NCBI RefSeq assembly: GCF_006546655.1 | Contig: NZ_VIAQ01000019.1 | Span: forward strand, 1-64,000 | From: Methanolobus vulcani | GTDB taxonomy: Archaea; Halobacteriota; Methanosarcinia; Methanosarcinales; Methanosarcinaceae | Direction of reading: 5' to 3' | Length of the DNA stretch: 64,000 nt | Part shown: positions 18,592 to 29,400 of the stretch, piece after piece | Position numbering within the stretch: position 1 is the stretch's first letter | Layout: every line of letters starts with the position of its first letter | Notes under the pieces: model-generated | The model's input: the letters and a program-made list of their open reading frames with translations, nothing else | Databases searched by the model: none | What the model was told of the DNA's origin: nothing | Translations under genes and position numbers: made by a program

Positions 18592-21500
18592 ATTCAAAAT
18601 CAAGATCCATTAAAACAAGGATTGAAACATAAATTTCAGTGGATCGCAAGCATGATACCTGAATATTCAAAATCAAGATCCATTAAAACAAGGATTGAAA
18701 CCCTCAATACCTTTGCCGCCTGAAATGGTGCATAAGACATTCAAAATCAAGATCCATTAAAACAAGGATTGAAACATGTTGGATGTTCAAATGCCGAACT
18801 AAGACTTATTATTCAAAATCAAGATCCATTAAAACAAGGATTGAAACAGGTTCCTACTGTAAGTGTCTGTGGCGTTGTCTCCATTCAAAATCAAGATCCA
18901 TTAAAACAAGGATTGAAACCCGTAAATTCAGAATTGCCAGCAGCAGATGTGGTTGAATTCAAAATCAAGATCCATTAAAACAAGGATTGAAACAGAGATA
19001 CGCGGCTGCTGACTTAAGGCGTGGTGGTGCTATTCAAAATCAAGATCCATTAAAACAAGGATTGAAACAAATCTCATCTCCTCTTCGGCTTCATTAAATT
19101 CAAAATTCAAAATCAAGATCCATTAAAACAAGGATTGAAACTATCGATGGTGCATCCGGTAATGTTCCTGAAATATGATTCAAAATCAAGATCCATTAAA
19201 ACAAGGATTGAAACTGTTAACAATACCGTCCACAACATCAACTTCCGTGATTCAAAATCAAGATCCATTAAAACAAGGATTGAAACAGCAATTCGACCAC
19301 AATATATGCTACTGTGAGTACGATTCAAAATCAAGATCCATTAAAACAAGGATTGAAACTCCTCTTCGTGGATGAGAAACAGATCAATCTCATAGAATTC
19401 AAAATCAAGATCCATTAAAACAAGGATTGAAACAGATCGTATCCGCAATCGGTGCATGGATACCATTTACATTCAAAATCAAGATCCATTAAAACAAGGA
19501 TTGAAACTGTATTCGTGAACAGATGACGAGTTCCAACCCAAGAAATTCAAAATCAAGATCCATTAAAACAAGGATTGAAACCTCTTGTACCTTGAAGACA
19601 AGACTGCTTATGCCATTTATTCAAAATCAAGATCCATTAAAACAAGGATTGAAACAGTTCGAGCTAGAAATCACCCTCGCGGAAATCGTGGCATTCAAAA
19701 TCAAGATCCATTAAAACAAGGATTGAAACTTGTTCTTCCTATACCGAACATGTAGATTCAGCCTCATTCAAAATCAAGATCCATTAAAACAAGGATTGAA
19801 ACCGGAAACTGATAAGGGTGTTCTGCTTGAACCTGCAATTCAAAATCAAGATCCATTAAAACAAGGATTGAAACACTTCGATAATGGGTGACTTCTTTAC
19901 GGCCTTTGATATTCAAAATCAAGATCCATTAAAACAAGGATTGAAACTTAACTCACTGTGGTATTCTGGGTGATGAAGATAACATTCAAAATCAAGATCC
20001 ATTAAAACAAGGATTGAAACTAATGGAATTCAACAACTATTCACAATATAGACAAATATTCAAAATCAAGATCCATTAAAACAAGGATTGAAACTAGAGT
20101 AATTGTCTGGTTGCCTCTGCATCCGCGAGTGATTCAAAATCAAGATCCATTAAAACAAGGATTGAAACCACGTGTGCTGGTGTTTGCCTGGTGTCCCAGG
20201 ACGTATTCAAAATCAAGATCCATTAAAACAAGGATTGAAACAATGAAACCTCTTGATCATCCCATCACCTACACCCAAATTCAAAATCAAGATCCATTAA
20301 AACAAGGATTGAAACAGTTAGGAGAGGTAAAACAATGTGGGCTACCCGGATTCAAAATCAAGATCCATTAAAACAAGGATTGAAACAGATTGTAAATGAT
20401 TACACCGAAGACAGGAAAATCATTCAAAATCAAGATCCATTAAAACAAGGATTGAAACCATTTACACGCACGTTCTTACGTGCAATGTCTTCGATTCAAA
20501 ATCAAGATCCATTAAAACAAGGATTGAAACAGAGAGACGGGTAAGTGGAAGACCGTGGCACTCACAATTCAAAATCAAGATCCATTAAAACAAGGATTGA
20601 AACAGTAATTCGACCACAATATATAGCATTGTGAGTCCGATTCAAAATCAAGATCCATTAAAACAAGGATTGAAACATGCTTTTGTGTAATGGTGATGGC
20701 AAGAGAAGGGATTCAAAATCAAGATCCATTAAAACAAGGATTGAAACTTATCTTGACACTGAAAGGAACCTCACAGAGGATGATTCAAAATCAAGATCCA
20801 TTAAAACAAGGATTGAAACTAGTAATTGGAGGGGATTGAACCTTAATACTGATGATTCAAAATCAAGATCCATTAAAACAAGGATTGAAACCCGATGAAG
20901 ACGACGTATCTGTCGATGCCGATGATATTCAAAATCAAGATCCATTAAAACAAGGATTGAAACGGCTATCTTTCCAGGTTCCATCTGCAATTGCTTCCTA
21001 TTCAAAATCAAGATCCATTAAAACAAGGATTGAAACACCGCCTCATTTCTTCATTTTGAACTGAGACTTAAACATTCAAAATCAAGATCCATTAAAACAA
21101 GGATTGAAACCCTAAGGATCGTTTCGGAACACATCTTTTGAACCTATTCAAAATCAAGATCCATTAAAACAAGGATTGAAACCTTGGAGGAGTGATTTGA
21201 TGAAAGGAATTGATAAGAATTCAAAATCAAGATCCATTAAAACAAGGATTGAAACGAAAAAGATATCTCCGGCTTAAAAAACAGTACCACTATTCAAAAT
21301 CAAGATCCATTAAAACAAGGATTGAAACTGAAACTCTACTTATAATAATTGCGTTCTGTGAATATTCAAAATCAAGATCCATTAAAACAAGGATTGAAAC
21401 GATTATCATGGAATATCCGAGGATGATGAGTATCCAATTCAAAATCAAGATCCATTAAAACAAGGATTGAAACCAAAACATACGGTGTCAATTACATAAG

Positions 21501-23806
21501 CTCAGAACTAATTCAAAATCAAGATCCATTAAAACAAGGATTGAAACGCTATCCCTGAAAGGACACTACGCAACCATATTAAATTCAAAATCAAGATCCA
21601 TTAAAACAAGGATTGAAACCTACAAGATAGTACATTGCAACAAAAGCAGCAGCAGGATTCAAAATCAAGATCCATTAAAACAAGGATTGAAACAGTCCTA
21701 CTTTCAAGGATATCCCCTCGAACATAGTATTCAAAATCAAGATCCATTAAAACAAGGATTGAAACCATCGTATTTGAATGCCCTCTTACATTCGCGAATG
21801 ATTCAAAATCAAGATCCATTAAAACAAGGATTGAAACATCTTCAAGAAAACCTGTAAAGCTCTAGCAGCTTCAATTCAAAATCAAGATCCATTAAAACAA
21901 GGATTGAAACTGGCTGCGACCTTATTTCTAAGGCTTTCAGTTGTAGATTCAAAATCAAGATCCATTAAAACAAGGATTGAAACATTCAGGATGTCCTGAA
22001 ACTGACGAACTGAAAGAATAATTCAAAATCAAGATCCATTAAAACAAGGATTGAAACGCTGTTGCCGGTGCCGGTTATCTGATATATAAGAAAATTCAAA
22101 ATCAAGATCCATTAAAACAAGGATTGAAACATTTTAGTTTGGATGGAAGAAACAGGAAAAAAATATTCAAAATCAAGATCCATTAAAACAAGGATTGAAA
22201 CTATTATAGATTATCATAGAGTACATAGAGTACTATGAATTCAAAATCAAGATCCATTAAAACAAGGATTGAAACTTCTAACCCTATTCTTAGCTATCCG
22301 ATCTGTTTACTATTCAAAATCAAGATCCATTAAAACAAGGATTGAAACTCCTTGATACTATTAATCTTTTCTTCTGCACCACCGATTCAAAATCAAGATC
22401 CATTAAAACAAGGATTGAAACGACATAATAAGAAGAAGTTAAAGAACATATAAAAGGATTCAAAATCAAGATCCATTAAAACAAGGATTGAAACTGGTCC
22501 TTCACTTCCACAGCTGGCAGAGCTTCCACATTCAAAATCAAGATCCATTAAAACAAGGATTGAAACGTTCATCTCCACACGTGACATTTTGACGAAATTC
22601 TTATTCAAAATCAAGATCCATTAAAACAAGGATTGAAACTATTTTTATAAATCCTGTTCAGGATCCCGGGTATTCATTCAAAATCAAGATCCATTAAAAC
22701 AAGGATTGAAACTTGCCGTATTATCATCTCCTCATTGAATCCTTGAGAATTCAAAATCAAGATCCATTAAAACAAGGATTGAAACTTGCTTTTCCTATGC
22801 CGAACATTTAGATTCAGCCTATTCAAAATCAAGATCCATTAAAACAAGGATTGAAACAAAAAAGATTGAGGAAGCTTGACGGTAAGCTCAGAATTCAAAA
22901 TCAAGATCCATTAAAACAAGGATTGAAACTAAAATAGCCTTCCGGGGCATCCATTGAGAAGGATGATTCAAAATCAAGATCCATTAAAACAAGGATTGAA
23001 ACTCAGAACATAGATAATAGATATAATCCCCCTCAGCCATTCAAAATCAAGATCCATTAAAACAAGGATTGAAACAGCCCTTCGATCATTCTGTCTATTT
23101 CTTCTTGTTTCATATTCAAAATCAAGATCCATTAAAACAAGGATTGAAACGAAAAATAGTAAAATATCCAGAAAATGCAGGCAAGTTATTCAAAATCAAG
23201 ATCCATTAAAACAAGGATTGAAACAACGGAGTAGCTTAAGCTCTCTTTTTTTTATCAAAAATTCAAAATCAAGATCCATTAAAACAAGGATTGAAACCAT
23301 TCTGGGAGTTGCACCCATGTCTTTTACAGGCGGATTCAAAATCAAGATCCACTAAAACAAGGATTGAAACTTACATACTCGTTTTTGAGGTGGCTTACAT
23401 GGCTGATTCAAAATCAAGATCCACTAAAACAAGGATTGAAACTGCCGAGGTTATGAGGGCACAGTATACCAGGCAAGAATTCAAAATCAAGATCCACTAA
23501 AACAAGGATTGAAACACTGATTACGGAGGTATAACATGGTAACAAGTACTAAATTCAAAATCAAGATCCACTAAAACAAGGATTGAAACTAGAGGATGTT
23601 TTTCAATATCGGGGAATGGATGGATTCAAAATCAAGATCCACTAAAACAAGGATTGAAACGTCATACAGATAACAGCACCAGCAAGCCATTCCTGAATTC
23701 AAAATCAAGATCCACTAAAACAAGGATTGAAACAATTAGTTTCAGATGAAACAACAACTTCATAATAACATTCAAAATCAAGATCCACTAAAACAAGGAT
23801 TGAAAC
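18592..23806 (+). CRISPR. Type I-B CRISPR array, 72 repeats and 71 spacers
   Basis: The repeat is 37 bp, beginning ATTCAAAATCAAGATCC and ending CAAGGATTGAAAC. I counted 72 copies with spacers of 34 to 38 bp. Repeats 1-65 are constant; repeats 66-72 (from 23334) all carry a T-to-C change (CCATTAAAAC to CCACTAAAAC), marking an older block at the trailer end. The ATTGAAAC end predicts the usual 8-nt 5' handle. Two spacer pairs are near-identical (19287-19322 with 20604-20639; 19730-19765 with 22786-22820). Repeat uniformity and intact cas genes indicate an active or recently active array. Open frames in it are artefacts of the repeats. Confidence 0.99.
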
Positions 23807-23841
23807 TGACAATGCATTAAGATAAATTCTTCCGTTAGTTC

Positions 23842-23877
23842 ATTTAAAATCAAAATCCACTGTAACAAGGTAAGTGA
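23842..23877 (+). repeat. Degenerate terminal CRISPR repeat
   Basis: ATTTAAAATCAAAATCCAC followed by TGTAACAAGG aligns with the repeat at several mismatches and loses similarity in its last 8 bases, abutting the tRNA-Leu 3' end. It closes a 72nd spacer (23807-23841) and keeps the CCAC variant. Decay at this end confirms it is the trailer. Confidence 0.85.
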
Positions 23878-23962
23878 TGCGGGAGGTGCGATTCGAACGC
23901 ACGAACTCCTACGAGAATGGGTCCTAAGCCCATCGCCTTTGGCCAAGCTGGGCAACCCCCGC
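23878..23962 (-). tRNA. Intact tRNA-Leu (UAG) carried by the element
   Basis: Complete 85-nt class II tRNA on the minus strand: acceptor GCGGGGG with CTCCCGC, anticodon stem ATGGG/CCCAT around CTTAGGA (anticodon UAG), a long variable arm and a T arm with GTTCGAATC. It lies between the array and the right attachment core, thus inside the element. Relative to the split host copy it has changes in the D loop and in both strands of the anticodon stem, which remain fully paired. One change alters the last base of the 13-bp attachment core. It probably replaces the function of the gene disrupted by integration. Confidence 0.95.
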
Positions 23963-24025
23963 ACAAAAGAGTAGTCATTAAATATATTGTTCACATATTA
24001 ATATTACGCAATGAGATATCTATTT

Positions 24026-24054
24026 TTCATAGAAATGCTATGAAGCCCTATGAA
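24026..24054. repeat. Putative integrase arm sites
   Basis: TTCATAG (24026-24032), CTATGAA (24038-24044) and CTATGAA (24048-24054) form an inverted and a direct repeat just inside the right attachment core. Short clustered repeats beside the core are typical of arm-type binding sites of tyrosine integrases. Confidence 0.5.
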
Positions 24055-24057
24055 TAT

Positions 24058-24070
24058 GGTCCTAAGCCCT
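24058..24070. repeat. Attachment core, right copy
   Basis: GGTCCTAAGCCCT, identical to 3797-3809. To its right the sequence continues as the host tRNA-Leu 5' half, and to its left as element DNA. Confidence 0.8.
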
Positions 24071-24100
24071 GCGCCTTTGGCCAGGCTGGGCAACCCCCGC
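24058..24100 (-). pseudogene. 5' half of host tRNA-Leu (UAG)
   Basis: On the minus strand: acceptor GCGGGGG, D arm GCCCAGCCTGGCCAAAGGC, and the anticodon stem and loop CAGGGCTTAGGACC, then a break into ATATTCATAGGGC. Its CAGGG pairs with CCCTG in the 3' half at 3755-3809, not with the neighbouring intact copy. Together the halves rebuild one perfect tRNA. It could still be transcribed from the native tRNA promoter, producing a non-functional fragment. Confidence 0.9.
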
Positions 24101-24187
24101 AAAAGAAGCAACTAACAGATAACACACTGACATATTAATGTTACGTATAATAACATATTTTTCTAGTTCTGAATCCTGATTCTACAA

Positions 24188-25567
24188 TTATCCGATTGAC
24201 TTAAAAGCTGCAAGTGCCACGTTCCTTTCCTTAGAATGATTCACAATAGGCTGCGGATAATCCACTCCAAGAAGCTGCTGTCCCTTATCCATAGAATGAA
24301 TGGCTTTTGGTGAAAGACCTTCCAACTCTGGAATCCATTTTTTAATATACAGACACTCAGGATCGAACTTCTTCTGCTGCAGCCACGGGTTGAATATCCT
24401 GAAATATGGTTGCGAATCCGCACCCGTTGATGCAGCCCACTGCCAGTTACCATTATTTACGCAAGGATCATAATCTACAAGTTTGCTGGCAAAATATCGT
24501 TCACCCCATTTCCAATCAATATGCAAGTCCTTTACAAGGAAAGATGAGACTATCATCCTCACACGGTTATGCATATATCCGGTAGTATTGAGTTCTTTCA
24601 TTCCCGCATCAACAATTGGAAAACCTGTTTGTCCCTTGCACCATGCATCAAATAGCTCTTCATCACCTGACCAGGAAAGCAAATCGAATTTCTTCTTAAA
24701 AGCGTCCGTGAAAACATAAGGATGAGCAGCAGCAATATGAGTAAAGAAATCACGCCAATGAAGTTCATTTATCAGAGTATGATTCGGACCTAATTCACTT
24801 TTTACATAGTGATAGAATTCCCTTATTGAAATTGTTCCCAGTTTATTATGAGCCGAAAGTCCGGTAGTGCCAGTTATTGATGGATAGTCGCGTTCATCAT
24901 CATAATTTTTGAAATCACTTATTTCCTGAAGAATTGAAAGAGCATGGCTTCTGCCACCTTTTGTAAAAAGAGACGGATTCCTGTCTATTGAAAAATCAGA
25001 GAGCGAAACACGAGATACAGCCAGATTGCCTGAATAGAATTTACCCCCCTCCTGCATTGCTGGCAATGGAATCTCCCTTTTTGAAGCCTTTTTGAAAAAC
25101 TGGGAAAACACAGAATAGGTCTTTCCTTCCTTTGTAAGCACAGTACCGGGCTCGTGCAATAAAACATCATGACAGCATATAAGATCAATATCTAAATCCT
25201 CGCAGGTATTAAGAATCGCATCATCACGTTTTCTGCTAAAAGGCGTGTAGTCCTTGTTGAAAAAAACAGCTTCAATTCCATGTTTGATTTTAAGTTCCAT
25301 AATGATATCTTCAGGAAGAACGGAGAATAAAAACAAAATTCCATTTCTGAATTTCAACTGTTGACTCAGGTCTTCAAGACATTCCAGCAGAAACTGGAAA
25401 GCATTATGATTGAAATTTTTTCTTTTTTCATCAGCAAGCCCTGGGTCGAAAATAAAGCATGGAATCACCATATCAGAGCTTTCCATTGCAAGATTTAGAG
25501 CAGTATTATCATCAACACGGAGGTCACGTCTGAATATGAACAAAGATAATCCGTATTTCTTTGCCAA
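24188..25567 (-). CDS. phr: Deoxyribodipyrimidine photolyase (class I type)
   Basis: 459 residues. Repairs cyclobutane pyrimidine dimers with blue light, using FAD and an antenna chromophore. The N-terminal alpha/beta domain begins LSLFIFRRDLRVDDNTAL. The FAD domain contains LINELHWRDFFTHIA, GMKELNTTGYMHNRVRMIVSSFLVKDLHIDW, and the core DYDPCVNNGNWQWAASTGADSQPYFRIFNP. The start is TTG, with GAGGTGG placed inside the last codons of the upstream SOUL gene, so the two are coupled. It is the first host gene right of the element. Confidence 0.95.
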   Translation of the reverse strand: MAKKYGLSLFIFRRDLRVDDNTALNLAMESSDMVIPCFIFDPGLADEKRKNFNHNAFQFLLECLEDLSQQLKFRNGILFLFSVLPEDIIMELKIKHGIEAVFFNKDYTPFSRKRDDAILNTCEDLDIDLICCHDVLLHEPGTVLTKEGKTYSVFSQFFKKASKREIPLPAMQEGGKFYSGNLAVSRVSLSDFSIDRNPSLFTKGGRSHALSILQEISDFKNYDDERDYPSITGTTGLSAHNKLGTISIREFYHYVKSELGPNHTLINELHWRDFFTHIAAAHPYVFTDAFKKKFDLLSWSGDEELFDAWCKGQTGFPIVDAGMKELNTTGYMHNRVRMIVSSFLVKDLHIDWKWGERYFASKLVDYDPCVNNGNWQWAASTGADSQPYFRIFNPWLQQKKFDPECLYIKKWIPELEGLSPKAIHSMDKGQQLLGVDYPQPIVNHSKERNVALAAFKSIG

Positions 25568-26152
25568 TTATTCCACCTCAATAACAATTTCATTGTGCAT
25601 CAGTGCGGGAGGAATCCACGGAGGATTGTAGCGCATCTGGAAAAAGTCTTCTTTAGGTACAATGCCGTTTTCATCAAGTTGCAGGCTGAGATCTGAACGC
25701 TTTTCTCCAATAATCTCATCTTTTGCATATCCTGAAAATTCAATCACAGCCACCTTTCTTGCTGGAATACTCTGTATTTTGATTTCAGGATTGACAGGTG
25801 GAGGTGCATTGTCTGCATCATACATCCGAGGAAGTATAAATGACATATTTACAAGATTTTCATCCTCAAATATGATTAGCGGATATGTCATTTCGATTTT
25901 CTCCTTCTCTGCATTATTACCGGAAATATAAGATGAAAGTACAGAAAAAGCATCATCAATATCATTTGATGATGTGGAAACAACAGCCATTTCCCCATAC
26001 TCCCTTACCTCAGTATTTTCCTCCAATTCGTACAGTACCTTGTATCCAACCTCTTCCGTTGTCATTGAAACGTGCATCCCTGCAAAAAACCATGAACCAA
26101 GCATGACAGCAAACACCGTCAACAAAGCAAAAATTGCCCCGCCTTTATCCAT
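25568..26152 (-). CDS. SOUL-family haem-binding-like protein, membrane-anchored
   Basis: 194 residues. The N-terminal hydrophobic segment (FALLTVFAVMLGSWFFAGM) is a signal anchor. The remainder matches the SOUL fold (YKVLYELEENTEVREYGEMAVVSTS, then IEMTYPLIIFEDENLVNMSFILPRMY and IPARKVAVIEFSGYA). Family members bind haem or other tetrapyrroles, although ligand residues are not well conserved and binding here is inferred. It is upstream of, and directly abuts, the photolyase gene. Confidence 0.85.
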   Translation of the reverse strand: MDKGGAIFALLTVFAVMLGSWFFAGMHVSMTTEEVGYKVLYELEENTEVREYGEMAVVSTSSNDIDDAFSVLSSYISGNNAEKEKIEMTYPLIIFEDENLVNMSFILPRMYDADNAPPPVNPEIKIQSIPARKVAVIEFSGYAKDEIIGEKRSDLSLQLDENGIVPKEDFFQMRYNPPWIPPALMHNEIVIEVE

Positions 26153-26275
26153 AATGGTAAATTGTTCTGGAAGTTTAAAGAGTATTATGGTTCATTTCAT
26201 GAAAAATATATAGATTTTATAATCTATGATTGAACCCTGGATTAACTAGATATATGCCTATTCAGAGTCTCATTT

Positions 26276-26938
26276 GTGATTGAAGCTTTTATATTTGATA
26301 TGGACGGGATACTCATCGACTCCATGCACCTGCATGCACAGGCATGGAAAAATGCGTTTATGGAAGTTGGAATAAACATAGATGAAAGAGACATATTCGC
26401 CCTTGAAGGCGAAAATGATTCAGGAATAATAAAAAGAGTCATGAGTATGAATAAAAATGATTCCTTAGACATGGAATCAATACTCACAACAGTAACTGCA
26501 AGAAAACATCAGCTTTTTGACAGAGACAATGTCGCTCTTTTTGATGGTGTTAATGATATACTCCGACAGATCAATGGAAAATTCAGGCTTGCGGTTGTTT
26601 CAGGTTCCGACAGGAAGATCGTGGAAATGATGATGGAGCAATATTTCCCCGGAATCTTTGAGGTAATCGTCAGTGGTGATGATACTGAAAATGGAAAGCC
26701 TGCGCCTGATCCATACAATAAAGCTGTTGAAATGCTTGGCATCAACAAAGAAAACTGCATGGTGGTTGAGAATGCGATTCTTGGCGTTGAATCTGCAAAA
26801 AATGCAGGAATATTCACAGTAAGCATACCCACCTACCTTACAAGGAAAGAACTCGAACATGCCGACATAGTCCTGCATGACCACAAAGAATTATTCAGAT
26901 TAATAGAGTTGCTGATGAGAATGATCATCGGAAACTGA
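26276..26938 (+). CDS. HAD-family phosphatase, beta-phosphoglucomutase-like
   Basis: 220 residues, GTG start. HAD motif I is IFDMDGILIDSM (nucleophile and acid Asp), motif II VVSGS near residue 103, Lys in ENGKPAPDPY and motif IV MVVENAILGVESAKNAG. The cap sits between motifs I and II, as in the beta-phosphoglucomutase/phosphoglycolate phosphatase group. Substrate unknown. Its end overlaps the convergent glycosyltransferase gene by about 40 bp. Confidence 0.88.
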   Translation: MIEAFIFDMDGILIDSMHLHAQAWKNAFMEVGINIDERDIFALEGENDSGIIKRVMSMNKNDSLDMESILTTVTARKHQLFDRDNVALFDGVNDILRQINGKFRLAVVSGSDRKIVEMMMEQYFPGIFEVIVSGDDTENGKPAPDPYNKAVEMLGINKENCMVVENAILGVESAKNAGIFTVSIPTYLTRKELEHADIVLHDHKELFRLIELLMRMIIGN

Positions 26939-28099
26939 GGACAAATACTCCTCAAGTCTTTCTCTTATGAAAGTCGGACCATGACTCATCAATGCCTGTT
27001 CTCTTAATGCAGACACATTTGACCTATATTTTTCATCGTCTATAAGAGAGCGGATAGCCTGCAAAAGCTCCTCAGGTGTTACGGAATAGGAGAATCTTTT
27101 ACCATACCCATTATCTTCAATGAACTGCGCATTATTTTCCTGTTCATTATGAGATTTGTCAGGGAATGAGATAACAGGAAGTCCATAACTGAGAGATTCT
27201 GTAATAGTTCCATGACCTCCTGTGCAGATAACCACATCCACTGACCGGTAATAAGGGAATGGATCTGGTATAAGACGGCGAATGTCCACATTTTCAGGAA
27301 CATCTTCTAAAAGATCATAGTCCAGGTCAGGTCCACCTATCAGAGTGTAATTGATGCTTTCATCCATTTTTGCAGCCACAAGCAGCGTTTTGAATATCTG
27401 GAGACGATAACCGAAACCTCCTATACTGCAAAGCACATGTGGGCGCTTCAGGTCTTTTATTGGAATGACCTTATTGTATTTTTTCCTGAGTACCGGACCG
27501 CTGAATATTATTTTATCCTTTACTTCATCAGGAAATGAAAGATTAGAACCACAGATAGTAAAAGGCGGAGCAAAATCAGGAACGAATATCATATTTACAT
27601 TCCTGTAGATCCATGTATAGAATTTTTTTACAGCAAATCCCACAGACCCTATTAAAAAACCCTTGTCCCTGAAAAAATCCTGCATACTTGACTGGTTGAC
27701 TATAATACATACAGGGACTTTTTTTCTTTTGGCTGCTATGATTCCGTTGTAGTACCCGTCAGATATCACAAAATCAGGCTTTGTCCTTTCTATTAATCGA
27801 GTAACTGAATTAATGTTGCTCAGGGAAATTCCTTTTGCTGTTGAAAGTATAGAACTCTTAAGATCAAGTGAACCTTTTTTACCGCAGAGTCGAAGCTCCT
27901 GAGGAATTTCCTCAACAATATATCCTGACTCTTCGATTAATTTTTGTGAATAACCATAGGCCCCTATGAAGACCGTATGACCTGCATTCAGCATTTCAGA
28001 TGCAAGGGAAATGCATCTTCCGGTGTGACCCAGTCCTTCCCCACACACGAAAATCAAGAAGATCATACGTTTATCAGGACTTATCTGGTATTCACTCAT
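26900..28099 (-). CDS. MurG-like glycosyltransferase (GT-B)
   Basis: Up to 399 residues. The core begins FLIFVCGEGLGHTGRCISLASEMLNAGHTVFIGAYGYS, so an internal ATG at 28066 may be the true start by comparison with the paralogue at 29401. The C-terminal nucleotide-sugar site is visible in VDVVICTGGHGTITESLSYGLPVISFPDKSHNEQENNAQFIEDNGYG. The two paralogues have the same architecture and flank a PHP protein. Likely acts on lipid or surface glycans; the substrate cannot be inferred. Confidence 0.85.
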   Translation of the reverse strand: MSEYQISPDKRMIFLIFVCGEGLGHTGRCISLASEMLNAGHTVFIGAYGYSQKLIEESGYIVEEIPQELRLCGKKGSLDLKSSILSTAKGISLSNINSVTRLIERTKPDFVISDGYYNGIIAAKRKKVPVCIIVNQSSMQDFFRDKGFLIGSVGFAVKKFYTWIYRNVNMIFVPDFAPPFTICGSNLSFPDEVKDKIIFSGPVLRKKYNKVIPIKDLKRPHVLCSIGGFGYRLQIFKTLLVAAKMDESINYTLIGGPDLDYDLLEDVPENVDIRRLIPDPFPYYRSVDVVICTGGHGTITESLSYGLPVISFPDKSHNEQENNAQFIEDNGYGKRFSYSVTPEELLQAIRSLIDDEKYRSNVSALREQALMSHGPTFIRERLEEYLSSVSDDHSHQQLY

Positions 28100-28146
28100 A
28101 TTTATAGAAGAGATTGATAAATATATAATTGTTTATTATATAGAGA

Positions 28147-29271
28147 ATGAAGAAATCTATAGAAGATATAGATTATCTATTTATTTTTGAGTATAAACAT
28201 ATACAAATGAAAACATCAGAAACAGAATTTACAAAAAATGAAGATTTGACATCAACAACATCAGACAGGAGTAACAGGATGTTCCGCAAACAGGATAATA
28301 CTATACAAAAAATAATTGCATCCGACAGAGCAACAGAACTTCTTGAAAATGGGTGGTGTAAAGCAGATATGCATGTCCATACTACCTGTTCATACGATGT
28401 GCCGGCATGTAAATTCACAAAGCCGGAAAATCTTTTCAAAAAAGGGTTAGCAGATGGCCTTGATTTTGTGACTTTTACAGACCACGACACTGTGAAAGCA
28501 TATGACAGAATGGGATGGAATAGGGACAAACTAAGTACGGGAGTGGAATTATCAATTAGCGACATGCAAAATGTTGGACACACGGTACACATCAATGCTT
28601 TTGAATTTGATAAATCACAATATTCAGAGATGGAAACAATTGTACAGAAAAAGCAGGATGTCTATATGCTTCTTGACTACTTCAGGGATAATGACATCCT
28701 GCACATGTACAACCACCCGTTCTGGTTCAAACCGGGAGAAAAGCCCAACATCATGGCTGTGCCTGAGCTTGCAAAACATTTTCCGGTGATCGAATATAAC
28801 ATGCAGGACCTAAAGCAGAAGAACTTCTTCTCAATGGTGCTGGCACAGCGTTACAGGAAAGGAATGGCTGTGACAACTGACAGCCACACAGGCAGGATTG
28901 GAAGAGTCCATACTCTTGCAAAAGGAGATACTTTCAGAGAGTATTTCAAAAACATCGAGAAAGGCAGGTCTTATATGATGATCGATGAGCCAATATGGAA
29001 ACACATCAGCCATGAAATGAATGCATGGGTAGAACTTATCTTTAACATGGAAAAACGTATGCCACATGAGGGTGACTACTCTACTGGAGTGGAGGTATTC
29101 GATAGAGTGGTCAACCTCGTTGGCAGAGAGAACAGGGTCAAACACCCTCACATTTACAATATGACAATGCACCTTGCACAGCAGTTCTTTGTTTCTGGTT
29201 TACCTTTCCTGTTGTACAGGATATCAAAACAGCCACAGGTTTCCAGAATCGGACGTGTTGTGAACAGTTAA
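28147..29271 (+). CDS. PHP-domain phosphoesterase
   Basis: 374 residues; the first 60 are low in conservation, and an internal ATG at 28207 is possible. The PHP metal-binding motifs are ADMHVHTTCSYD (near residue 75), VTFTDHDTVKAYD, the GVELS segment, the HMYNHPFW histidine and the TDSHTGRIG motif. The family includes phosphoesterases acting on nucleotides or small phosphates. It stands between two paralogous glycosyltransferases, so a role in glycan-precursor turnover is plausible. It is divergent from the left glycosyltransferase, with a 47-bp shared promoter region. Confidence 0.85.
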   Translation: MKKSIEDIDYLFIFEYKHIQMKTSETEFTKNEDLTSTTSDRSNRMFRKQDNTIQKIIASDRATELLENGWCKADMHVHTTCSYDVPACKFTKPENLFKKGLADGLDFVTFTDHDTVKAYDRMGWNRDKLSTGVELSISDMQNVGHTVHINAFEFDKSQYSEMETIVQKKQDVYMLLDYFRDNDILHMYNHPFWFKPGEKPNIMAVPELAKHFPVIEYNMQDLKQKNFFSMVLAQRYRKGMAVTTDSHTGRIGRVHTLAKGDTFREYFKNIEKGRSYMMIDEPIWKHISHEMNAWVELIFNMEKRMPHEGDYSTGVEVFDRVVNLVGRENRVKHPHIYNMTMHLAQQFFVSGLPFLLYRISKQPQVSRIGRVVNS

Positions 29272-29400
29272 TGTGCAATAGCACATCCTCTTTTTGAAAA
29301 ACAAACTTTTGAAGAATTAGCCCGGGTAATAGTATTTTTAAAAGATCAAAACGTATGAACACCGGTCAGTTTTTGAGCTGGCTGTTTTTTTGGTGTTAAG

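Noticed and set aside
18769-23500. Many frames encoding repeated KSRSIKTRIET or IQNQDPLKQGLK peptides
   Set aside because: These are translations of the CRISPR repeat in different frames and not proteins.
18592-23806. Self-targeting spacers within this window
   Set aside because: I saw no spacer matching the window outside the array by eye, but this needs a real search against the whole genome.
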